DNA from: Bisporella sp. PMI_857
Taxonomy: Eukaryota > Ascomycota > Leotiomycetes > Helotiales > Helotiaceae
Length of the DNA stretch: 62,652 bases
Assembly: GCA_021307315.1 (NCBI GenBank)
Contig: JAJSPD010000137.1
Coordinates: 1 to 62,652, forward strand
Direction: 5' to 3'
Under the pieces are notes generated by a model. The model saw nothing but the letters and a program-made list of their open reading frames with translations. It was not told the origin of the DNA and made no database searches. The stretch's first letter is position 1; every line of letters begins with the position of its first letter. Position numbers and translations under genes: made by a program. Below, one piece after another: positions 21,352 to 31,482 of the stretch.

Positions 21352-23370
21352 CTAATAATACGCACCCCTTGTCTCTTCCATCATATGCCTTAATCTCTCT
21401 CGTGGAGGCGCGGTCTCGATCTCGCAATTCAGGTAGGCAGTTATGTCACCATTTGGATCAAACTCACTCAAGTGAAAGCCATTGCCCAAGAAGGAGAATC
21501 GATTCTGAGACTGATACTGAATGTCATAGTCTTCCCATTGTGGTTCCCGAACAGTCTCGATGAATGAGATTCGCGACCCTGGCCACATGACAACAGGACC
21601 ATCAACACGACCCTGTTTGAACCAACTAGGGCATGGATCTGCCCAGCAAGTGCGTGGGAGATATGCACGACAATGCTCCATAAAATCATCAATCGACTGC
21701 TTTTTGGGCGTCATCTGGCGGATATGCTGCACAACCATTTTACGTATAACTTTGACGAAGTAATTCGACAAAGCACTGTGCAGCGGCAAAATCGATCCCT
21801 GAGCCACAGGAGTAAAGGGTCCAGTAAACATAAAGTAATTTGGCATATTTAGGGCGGCTATTCCTAGATATGACTCAGGAACTTCCTTCCACTGTTCGGA
21901 CAAGATGGCATCGTTCAGACCTAATACTGGGAAACGTGGTCGGTAGGAGGTATCAAACCCTGTTGCGCAGATGATAACATCACATTCGTACTCAATGCCT
22001 TTGTGGTCAATGAAACCAGAAGGGGTTATCCTGGAAATTGTCTCTGTAAAAACAGTAGATTTTTCACCAGCAAGGGCTTCCAAATACCCGTTCCCAGGAG
22101 TCGGTCGGCGGCAGCCCACATTAAACGTCTTCGGGATGACTTTGTCCACGAGTCTCAGATCGTGTCCCAGCTTGGTACGCATTTCGTTGTAAGAGAACTA
22201 GTTCCGAGGTTAGCTTCATAAAGAATCCAAATGTTATGTTCAGTCAGTGTAACGTGAAACTCACCTCATTAGCCTCTTGAGATTCGGCACTGTTTCTGAG
22301 CACCGCCTTATATCGCTGATTCAGTTCGGCCTCGATCGTTTTTCTATACTTTCGGTACTTCTCTGGATCTTTTCGCCACTTTGCCTTCTCTTCTGCCCCA
22401 TCTAGACGATCTCGTCCTCAATAAGCGTCTACAGGCCCAATATATGGTTACTCACACTCAAAGTTAGCGCCACCCTTCCCAGCATATTTCTGTGCAAATC
22501 CAGCAGTGATCCAGGTAGGACTTCTGACCCAGGTATATAAATGTGAGACCAGAGGGTAGATTGACGCAACCACTTGAACACCGGAGCTCCCTGAACCTAT
22601 TACTGCGACTCGCTTTCCCGTCAGATCATAATTTTCGTCGAATCGCGCTGTGTGAAAAAGGCGGCCGTGAAATGTGTCCAATCCTGGAATGTCGGGCCAC
22701 CTCCAAGCACTGAAGGACTGTCAATCTATGTATGGCAATTACCAGGACAATGGCCTTACTTCAAGAACCCTGTTCCATTTAGGAAGACGTTGCAATCTTC
22801 GTCCCATACTTCAGAGCCATCAGTTTTAGCTAGAGTTAACGTCCATGTCGAGCTATCATCATTCCACAACGCCTTTTTCACTTCTGTATTCAATTGAATA
22901 TAATCCATAAATCCTTCGTCGACAGCAATACTCTTCATGTACTGCCATATCTCCTTAGAACCACTGTAGAAGTGTGACCAATCCGGATTAGGTCTCCATG
23001 CGAATTGATAACTCGCACTAGGCCCATCGCATGCGCAACCGGGGTATCTGTTTTCGTACCATGTCCCCCCAACATCGGAATTTTTTTCAAAGCATTTGAC
23101 TTCAACGTTTAAATCAGACAATGCCTTCAGTGAGTGATGCAGGAAGTCAATTCCTGCGGCACCAGCTCCCATCATAATCACTTTGAAAGGTTTCCCATTG
23201 TACCCCGGCCATTGCTCACCCAAAGTATGAGGCGAGCATCCGTAACCGCTCACCAATGGCTGCGACCATTCACTGTAGTGTACGGGTCGGGATGATGAGT
23301 TGGGATGCGGCCCTGGGCCGTTGCTTCCAATGGATCGAGCGCCATGTCCGCTGGCACTAAACTCACCCAT
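21352..23370 (-). CDS. Baeyer-Villiger-type flavin monooxygenase
   Basis: Four exons (23370-22760, 22709-22456, 22401-22265, 22197-21352) encode 615 residues. The first Rossmann motif is MGAGAAGID, then the BVMO motif GGTWYENRYPGCACD. The FxGxxxHxxxW-type motif appears as FHGRLFHTARFD, with Phe in place of Trp. The second Rossmann motif is VIGSGSSGVQ. The C-terminal region has NVGCRRPTPGNGYLEAL and ICATGFDTSYRPRFPV. Such enzymes insert oxygen next to a carbonyl using NADPH, giving esters or lactones. It is divergent from the SDR gene, and a CGG-N11-CCG site lies 195 bp upstream. An alternative acceptor (GACGAG) would add three residues at exon 3. The chosen one aligns better with relatives. 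Confidence 0.9.
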
Positions 23371-23822
23371 GACGGTATCACCTAGTGAGCGAAAACTAGA
23401 AATATCAATGAGAGATTCTATGCTAGCCCAAGTCGTTGAATTATATGTGTATAAGTATTTATGTCTTAGTCATGGAAATTAGTGTAATTCAAATATGGTG
23501 ACGTTAAATAGTATGTTCTCCACAAAGTTGATAAGTGGACCTTTCAACACAGTATACTTGGAAGCGGGGGATGTTTCTCCGTCCAAGGGTATCCACGGTC
23601 TTCTCCCGCCTGCTGGCGACCTTTGCATTCAAGAAAGCGGCGAATAGGGCATCGAAATAATTCATCCAGCCCGCGGAGAAAGCAAAGATGTATTTTACCA
23701 AATTGAGATCATGATTGGCTTTGGACAAAGTTTTGGTTATTACAGGAAGTGGGATGCAGTATCTTTTCCCCTAGTTTAAAGGGAACAGATAACTTAATGC
23801 TGGCAATGCAAGTCTATTCATC
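23371..23822. promoter_or_regulatory. Divergent BVMO/SDR promoter
   Basis: This 452-bp head-to-head promoter carries one central CGG-N11-CCG site. It has no coding potential beyond random ORFs. Confidence 0.6.
23565..23581. promoter_or_regulatory. CGG-N11-CCG site, BVMO/SDR promoter
   Basis: CGGGGGATGTTTCTCCG reads CGGAG on the opposite strand. It is 195 bp from the BVMO ATG and 242 bp from the SDR ATG. Confidence 0.55.
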
Positions 23823-24711
23823 ATGCATCAGGAATACGTGTTTATTACGGGCGGTGCTTCTGGAATTGGCTACCAAATTGCAAAGTTCCTCACCGATAAA
23901 GGGCTCAAAATTTTTATTGCTGATTTAAATGAGGTATTGCTAGAGTCTACGGCAAAGGAACTCGGTGCTTCCTGTGGCGTTATGGATGTGACAAGCTGGG
24001 AATCTCAAGTCAAGGTCTTTAGCAAAGCAGTAGCTGAGTTTGGTCGCATTGACTATGTATACCCTGTTGCTGGCATTGGAGAGAGAACATGGCTACCTCC
24101 GACGGTGATGGCGCAATTTGGGCCGAATTATTCTCGGCCAGATCTCCGTGTTTTGGACGTGAACATCGCCGGCCTTATTTATACTGTTTCCCTAGCTGTA
24201 CAGCAATTTAGACGGCAAGAGTTAGGACCAAGTGGTTACAAAGGGAAAAGTAAGTGCTGAGGATTCGTATCTGTACTCATATTAGACTAACACAAATACC
24301 TCCAAAGTCCTCTGTGCTGGTTCCGTGTGTGGCATCTACTGTTGCTCCAGCCTACCAATCTACACAACATCAAAGTTCGCCATTACAGGTCTGGTACGAT
24401 CATACGGAAAGCAGCTCCCTCTGGAAAACATCACCATGAACGCCTTCTGTCCAAATGTGGTCCGCACCAGCTTTTCTTCAAATGCCTTCTATTCCAAATT
24501 GGAAAAGGAGCATCTTCTGACTCCAATGGAAGGTGTACTAGAAGTATGTGGAATGCTATTAGGAAGCGATGGAACTAGTGGGGAATGTTTTGAGATCGGT
24601 CCAAATTATGCCAGAGGCCAAGGACTGATCAAGCCAAAGTTTCCGAGCTTTGTAGATGAGGATTCTAGGCGCGTATTTGATCAACTGGAGGGGAGAGGAA
24701 ATGTCAAGTAA
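23823..24711 (+). CDS. Short-chain dehydrogenase/reductase
   Basis: Two exons (23823-24249, 24308-24711) encode 276 residues, the usual classical SDR length. The cofactor motif is GGASGIG near the N-terminus, followed by an Asp after the second beta strand (IADLN), suggesting NAD(H) preference. Catalytic residues Ser148, Tyr161 and Lys165 (YTTSK) are present, and the NAG-like motif reads VAGIG. It probably interconverts an alcohol and a ketone, for instance supplying the ketone used by the divergent BVMO. The 58-bp intron has a GTAAGT donor. Confidence 0.9.
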
Positions 24712-25200
24712 TATTTATCTAGAGCATAAAAGTAGGGTTGTGGCACTGAATTCAAACTCATTCTATCACCTGAAATAATTTATCATCCATCCGATATTAC
24801 TCCTTGAATGATAGACACTGTTGGTATGGATAATGAGTGCGATCTGGGGCTTCCTTAGCCAAGATAGCGTCCAAGCGTGGTATTTCCTAATCCTGCTACG
24901 CTTCTGAGCAGTGTATCATTTTCTCCAACGAGCATTCCTAGTAGCATGATTGAGATAAATTTCCACAAGGCAGATTAAATAACCCCACGAATATGAATTT
25001 GGCAACTTGATCATATCTCAGACTACCAGATCCTGTTGCTCCACAAGCTGCTTGTGAGATATGATCTCTGGCTGAGTGCATAAATCTTATCGCGAGAGCG
25101 TTCATGGACATTCAATCTCCGGGCCTCCATTACAGTTACTTGACATAGGCAGGATTAAAGAGTCAACCGGGATGAGAGAATATTATCCCCCTCCTGCTGA
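24712..25200. other. Intergenic, no feature seen
   Basis: These 489 bp lie between the SDR stop and the transporter relic. I looked here for the missing transporter N-terminus and found no membrane-like coding stretch. Confidence 0.45.
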
Positions 25201-25596
25201 GACAGAGTCCGAGTACAATTGAACTTGATCGCTCGATGTAGCGCCGGTGTCTTAACTGCTGTCGGTATCCCAATCACGTGGGTAGTATCTAATCAACCTT
25301 GTTATGCTAAGAGAGCACTCGCCAATGATGTTCAAATCATGGTGTGTAATTCTGCTGGAATCGCGGCACCATTTCTCTACGCAAGCTCCCAGGCCCCAGG
25401 ATATCGTACTAGCTACGCTAGCACGATTGGGCTTCTAGGGCTAGCGATAAGCATTTATTTCTTAGTGCATATATATTATCGGAGGCAAAACGCATCTAGA
25501 AACGCTGGCAAGCAAGAATGGAGAATACAAGGAAAGAGTAAGGAAGAAATTGCCGAAAGGGGTGAGCAAAATCCACGATTCAGATTCACGGTATGA
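25201..25596 (+). pseudogene. 5'-truncated MFS transporter (Dal5/allantoate permease type)
   Basis: Only about the last 125 codons survive. They contain the final transmembrane pair (GIPITWVVSN..., ASTIGLLGLAISIYFLVHIYYRR) and the cytosolic tail ending NPRFRFTV. The words KRALANDVQIM and GIAAPFLYAS are typical of the Dal5-like anion:H+ symporter family of fungal carboxylate and vitamin transporters. The frame has a stop at 25198 and no start codon of its own, and nothing transporter-like lies upstream. It is a remnant. It suggests that the cluster once contained an uptake transporter for its substrate. Confidence 0.7.
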
Positions 25597-26758
25597 TCCT
25601 CAAAACTATGGGAGTATGAGTAATTATCTCCACAAAGGACTCGAAACAGACTTCTCCAGGAATCCATTCCCAGAGTAGAAGGCACTTTCTGCCGACAAAA
25701 CATTTGAGAATGAGGATCGAGATGTTTGAATCATCTCTCTGGCGCGAAGTTTGTACTGTACAATCAACTCGGTTAGGTGTTCGCCACATGGCCCACAACA
25801 TTTGCCATGATGCGGGGCGAGAACGCACCTAGATCCGACTCATAAGTCTACTTTTAAGTGTGTTTCCAATTTGGGTATCACATATTATAAGCCTGGTGAA
25901 GCTCCCACAAACTGGATCGATTCGCTCGAAACCGCTATGCGCGAGTGTCGTAAGCCTGGCCAAAATTAACTTCTGCGACAATTGGCGTTATGAATATGTT
26001 GGCGCTACTTACGGTTAAGAAAAATAGGCCAAGGACGCAAAGCCGCTTTTTGTTCAATGCTGCAACTAGTATACCACCGTATCAAGACAAATTATTTGCA
26101 CACGGATGTAGCACGCCAGAACCTGCAGTAGGTGCTGGTTGAGACCGGTAATCTAGTTTTGGCGCCTGTGATTAGAGTCGATGCTACGGAAATTTCTTGG
26201 GAAGTTGATTAGGCGTGGGAACTGAGGTACGTTTAGTAGTCGGCTGAACAAAAGTTATCCGCCAGTGTGGAACATGAATAAATGAGATGATCTATGAAGC
26301 ATCCTAGTCTCGTCTACGATTTCATGCAAAATATTACATCACTTGCTCCCAATCCTAGTCTACCATTCCTCCTACACAGGCATAGGCGAGTTGAGTTTGA
26401 GACTGGAGGCTAGTTTGATGGATAGTTGACCTTAATCTGGAGAGTCTGGGTGTTGGAACGCATGTAAATAGAATCACGTAAACACGAAGTTGTGGGTCCT
26501 TTCAGGACCTACAACCTCGCGATACCGTAGCTTAGAACAATCAATCAACAGACAACAGAACCACAATCACACCAGCAAGAGCGTAGTCAATAGCTACTAC
26601 GCCTTTTGCTACGTGATAGGCGTTCCGACACTGTAGGCAATCGACACTGGGTATTCAAGCTTGGCGATATCAGTCCGATGAGGAAATATACAGAGATTTG
26701 CGGACCAAAACAAGCTCCGCTTGTAGCGCATTCAATGGCCTTTTAAAAGAATATATTT
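25597..26758. other. Intergenic, no gene supported
   Basis: These 1.16 kb lie between the transporter relic and the second Zn2Cys6 gene. Minus-strand ORFs at 25476-25828 are antisense or overlap the relic and show no family resemblance. Confidence 0.45.
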
Positions 26759-27958
26759 TTACAATCCAACCTTCATCTTCGCCCATTTCGTAGCCTCGTC
26801 CCACTCGTTTCCGTATCCATCAAAGCTCCAACACAGCTCTTCCACAAGCTTCTTACCCGAAAATTTCGCCCACCACATCTCATCCAATTTATCAAGAAGG
26901 ACACCCCAGTGGATAAAAATCATCAACGCCATCGGCTCTCTTTTTTGTAGTTCGTTCGCAAAATCCTTTCCTGCCATAGCCAGCCACGGTACTGCCGTGG
27001 TTGGACTTTCTGCGAAGCATATTTCGAGTTGTGCTATAGCATGTTCGTAGGTCTCGTGTAGAGAATTGATGGCGCCAGTAGCCGCGTTATTTAATCTCCT
27101 AAGCCGCCTGATTGGGAGCATTATCTCATCCTCTCCCAGAGGCTTAAATGTTCGATGGGAACTGAAGATTGCTTTACAGGGCCCACTTTTAAGCCAGTGG
27201 CGGCTTATATTGACAACAGAGTTGATGCCACCAAGAAAGTCATACAGAAGTAAAATGCTTTCTGTTAACGACTTTGCTGCATCGTTGTCTCCAGTAGGGA
27301 GAAGAGGAGAAACGATTGAGCATACCATAGTCAATATCGAAGACACGAAAATGGCATCACAATTCGACTGCGTCACGTTGTGTAAAGCAGCGTGAAAAGT
27401 AGAAACCGCATTGTTTTGGTACTGTAGTGCCACACTGACATAAGAGGCTGCAGAAACTGGATCGCTAGTCTCGCTCGCGATATGGAGAGACGTAAGTGCA
27501 AAAATAAAATCTGCGAGATATTCGTGCTTAAGTGCTTCTTTCACAACATGGCCTCGAAATAAATCAGCGTGAGCAGTTGTGAAACTGTAGCATGTATTCG
27601 TGAACCAATAGTGCATTAGTTCAAGGTCTTTTTGTCGTGATGATGAGCAAAAAGGCGTGTTGTTGAAACTCATCCCTACGTAAAGGCATTGGTGCGCATC
27701 CGAGCTAATTCTGGGTGAATTTGTGGTGGAATAAACCGTGGGTGAGCTGGATCCAACAGATGCAGGACCCTGCGTATTAGATTTGGAGCTCATACCAGAA
27801 CGAGAGCTTCGTGGTCGAGCCGGTCGCGAGTAATGACATTCTGCTTGCCTAGTGGTACAATTTGTACAGGTTGGTACTCTTTCATCGCACTTAACGCGCC
27901 GTGTCTTGCATTGGTCGCATCCAAAGCGTGATTTTGTATGTATACGTCTCGGTGCCAT
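26759..27958 (-). CDS. Zn2Cys6 protein, UPC2/sterol-uptake-regulator-like
   Basis: This intronless gene encodes 399 residues from Met at 27958 (MAPRRIHTKSRFGCDQCKTRR). The frame is open to an upstream Met at 28015, which would add 19 residues. The zinc cluster is CDQCKTRRVKCDERVPTCTNC...C. It is followed by a Ser/Pro-rich linker and a compact all-helical C-terminal domain starting with DLELMHYWFTNTCYSF. This is the arrangement of small UPC2-like regulators. There is no coiled coil next to the zinc finger, unlike the larger regulator at 18590-20862. It is less likely to be the binder of the palindromic CGG sites. No N11 site was seen in its upstream DNA. Confidence 0.85.
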   Translation of the reverse strand: MAPRRIHTKSRFGCDQCKTRRVKCDERVPTCTNCTTRQAECHYSRPARPRSSRSGMSSKSNTQGPASVGSSSPTVYSTTNSPRISSDAHQCLYVGMSFNNTPFCSSSRQKDLELMHYWFTNTCYSFTTAHADLFRGHVVKEALKHEYLADFIFALTSLHIASETSDPVSAASYVSVALQYQNNAVSTFHAALHNVTQSNCDAIFVSSILTMVCSIVSPLLPTGDNDAAKSLTESILLLYDFLGGINSVVNISRHWLKSGPCKAIFSSHRTFKPLGEDEIMLPIRRLRRLNNAATGAINSLHETYEHAIAQLEICFAESPTTAVPWLAMAGKDFANELQKREPMALMIFIHWGVLLDKLDEMWWAKFSGKKLVEELCWSFDGYGNEWDEATKWAKMKVGL

Positions 27959-28015
27959 ACTTGTTCGAATGGCAAACGTTGTAAAGTACTTAAGATTAAG
28001 CTTGACGTCTGGCAT

Positions 28016-30430
28016 AGTGGAATCTTAAAGGTGAGAACCGCCAAGTGAAGCGGCCCCGGAGACACCATTTTCCGACACAGCCTTCATGGCTTAGACACTA
28101 TCTTGGCATACTCGGCCAAGCACGCCAAGCACGAGCGTCAAATAAATAATTATCCGCGAGCGGCCTTTAAAAAGCCAAGGAATACGTCGATAGAGTACGT
28201 ATTAGTGCAAGGAGTAGACATATATGCGTATCAAACTAATGGGTTGTAACTTCGTAATGTATTTTCCGTTCCACTATGGAGCTTATGCTAACACCAGGTC
28301 GGCACACGTTAAAAGAAAGAGTAAACTTATTCAGGCTGCCTATAAAGAAACCATTCTTTACATAGTATTCAAACTCAACAATAATTTGCCTCGTTGGATC
28401 TTTAGCCTTCTTAAACTACAACTTTTACAATAAAAGAAATTCCGCCTTTAAACCGCTAACAACACCTAGGCAACTTTCAGTAGGTAAAAATATCTGCTGG
28501 TATGTAGTGATGACACCTTGACTCACAAGAAAACAGGCTGGCTTAACAAGAAATGCCATCGGCCTTACCGTAGACTCTATAGCGGATTGTACATACATCA
28601 CGCTATATGCTATATGACTGGCAGACAAGCAGGAAACCTGTGAATTTCTGCTTTACTTGGCCCTGCTACAAGCACTTCAAAACATGACTTCGCTACCAAT
28701 AATACCCAAAATCGTCCAAACTATTAGTCCCACTCTTCTCTCTAACCACTTTGTGAAATTTCATTAAAGATTTACGCACAAACTTTGAGTTACGGCTAAG
28801 GCAATTCTTGATGGAAGAATCACTAAGGTTATAGCAGGGTAAACGGAAGTAGGTGTATCACGTATCACTGTAAGTAACTCCCAATAACAAGTATCAGGAT
28901 GCTATTTAAGTTGATCACGAAGCTCCTGCCTAGAGGTTGAGTGTCTACTTATATAGACATTTGTGGTATTAGATCACTGAGACCCGAAAGTCCCCAAGGT
29001 CCGAGGTCCTTCACAGCTCATCACGGTACGACCTCCTTTCTTGCTTTTAATTAACTTGGTTTTCGATTACCTCAGATAACATCCGTGTTAGTAAATGACA
29101 ACACCCTATAGTCCCATTGGAACATGGGAGATCGTCTCCCTGGGAACTCAATCCTTCCGGGGTTCTTGGCCCCTGGGAGACGCCTAAGCATTTGCGTAAC
29201 ACTTTACATATTTTTTAGTTTGCCGATTAAAGCATACATCTGATAGTGTTATAAAAGCAATGATCTTGGACTACTAACGTTTGGTGTTAAAACAGTTAGC
29301 CTCAGTCGTTCCTTTAGGTACGCTAATGCTTATAGCACCAAGAATGCCGTTGGTGAGGGTAGCTGATTTTAAGCAGATTAATGCTTCTTACGTAAGTTAA
29401 TAGCTATTCGTCCAAGGAAATGGTAGCTGATAAACACGTTTAAGTGAAGGGCGACAATAATAATTGATACAGCTAATAATCGCAACTTCGATTGGAAACA
29501 AGATGGAAGTATGGACAAGGACTGCCACTCTCTTGATGAACTGAGGTACTTCGGTATTAAACTGCTAGCTACTGCTTTCTACGTAGTATATTAACACTAT
29601 ATGTTTTTCTCAATGCCTTAGATGTATATATAAATGTGTGTGTGTGTTTTCTATTTTTATTCAAGAGAATCAATTCTTATTATGCCTCCTGAAGCAAGTC
29701 CCAATATTTCAACATCTCCTCCTCTGATTCTGTTTAGGATCTCCTAGATCCGCCCGTAGTGACTTCGATTGCGTCATCATTGCCTTGCTACATTACTGTG
29801 GCTAGTCTAGGCTACTCCAAGCATAGTTATTTGGCTATAACTTTATTAATAATGGTAATGATACGAAGATGTGTTAATCGCTGTCAGCCGTGCCCGCTGT
29901 TATAAATCTTTTAGGCGAATCATAATTCAGTCATAAGTATTTCCTCTCGTGCATAATCTTCATACAAATGCAAAAGTGCCTCGCCAATAGTTTTATCGGG
30001 GCAATCTTACTTACAATTGAGAGTGAAGATTCTGTTGAAGGGGAGGTGAGGACCCTATGAACTTCATTTCCTAGTGGATTGGAAATCTCGAATAGAAATA
30101 GCCCCGATTTCAATGCCCTTAGTTTTATGTTTACACGTAACCTTAGACGCTAAATTTATATCCTCTTTCATGTAGTTAGTCACTAAATTTCCATGACAAG
30201 GCTCCAATATCACAAGCCGGAAATTCCTGCTTCGACAGATTCGTTCGGACAACGTCCCCATTCTTGGCGCATATCATTTTGGCCCCTTTAATATCCCGAT
30301 AGTTCTAGGTCTAAATAGGGTAAAGTGGACCATTCTCAACTTTTATTGGGCTCGTTCTCGTACTCGCGTATTTAAGGTTTAAAACTGGCAGGGATCAAAT
30401 GGTTTGACATGGGTGCTGGAGTCTAGAATG
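28016..30430. other. Gene-poor DNA with hairpins and a TG microsatellite
   Basis: No gene is supported in 2.4 kb. GGGAGA-TCG-TCTCCC (29126-29140) and a third copy GGGAGAC (29175-29181) make overlapping inverted repeats. A short TG run lies near 29634-29648. ORFs at 28224-28628 and 29931-30261 lack family resemblance. Confidence 0.45.
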
Positions 30431-31482
30431 GCTTCACCGTCGTGTCAACTGACACTGGACACAACTCAACCACCATTGATCTCTCCTTGGCTCTAAACCG
30501 ACCAGAAGGACTTTGGCTTCCACGCCATGCATGTCTCGGTAATAGTAGCGAAGAAAGTTTTCACAGGATATTACAGTTTGCCCATCAGATATTCGTATTA
30601 CTCGGCTCAACAGATGGCCCGTAGGGGGCTGAGAGAGGCAAGCCTATATCCCGAAGACTTTGATGGCCTTATAGGAGGAGCGCCAGCTTGGTGGACTTCT
30701 TCTTTGCAACCCTGGACCACTAGGCTGCGTCAATCGAATTTACCGACAGATGCCCCAAATCATATCACCTTCACCCTGTCCTATCATTGCTACTGGGGTC
30801 CTCAAGCAATGTGATGGAGCGGACGAGGCTCTTGATGGGATTATCCGTACGCCAAAACTCTGCAAATTTAACTCCACGCACAGCCCACTTGGGTACATGT
30901 ACAACCAGTTCTTCCTGGGCTTCGGTCTAGACTGGCCCTAGACCCAGTACAACGGCAGCATAATTGAGATTGTGAGGCACCTTGATCAGGCAACTGTATC
31001 TCAGACAATTATAATCTGTCAGGCCGAGCCCGCCGCGGTGGCAAGATATTATGTCCCAGACGGCAGACAGGCTAATCTCGACAGACAGTTCCAACTTCTT
31101 TTATGAGCAGGTAGCCGCTGCCATAGGTGGAATTGGCTATGATAAAAGCTTCTTCCGTTTCTTCCTCGGGCCGGGCATGCAGCACTGCGCTCAGACCGTT
31201 GTTGATGCACTGTGGTACTTTTCAGGGCCGAATCAGGCGCACACTCTCGGAACCGGCTTACGCTCTGTACCTGGTTTCAAGATGCAAAGCATGACGCTCC
31301 CTTTGCACCGATGGATTGGGTAGAGAAGGGGAAAGTTATGGATCAGATAGTGGCGACAACGTGGAAGACGTCGAATGTACCAAATTCGGGTACGCTGAGG
31401 CAAAGGCCCTTGTATTCATACTCAGAGTGGGCAGTGTGGAATAAAGAGGGAAATAGCGATGCCGTTGCTGTAGATTCATAAT
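30431..31482 (+). pseudogene. Tannase/feruloyl esterase pseudogene
   Basis: Family-typical pieces occur in order but in different frames: FTVVSTDTGHNSTT (30433 on), FHAMHVSVIVAKKV and YSYYS (30520-30600), YPEDFDGLIGGAPAWWT, VLKQCDGADEALDGII, FLGPGMQHC, and the C-terminal DWVEKGKVMDQIVATTWK...RQRPL. At least three frame changes and internal stops separate them. The serine-nucleophile region, normally GCSTGG, is corrupted (reads SAQQMARRG). The N-terminal signal and first domain are missing. Intact relatives are secreted esterases acting on gallate or ferulate esters. This copy cannot work. Confidence 0.75.
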
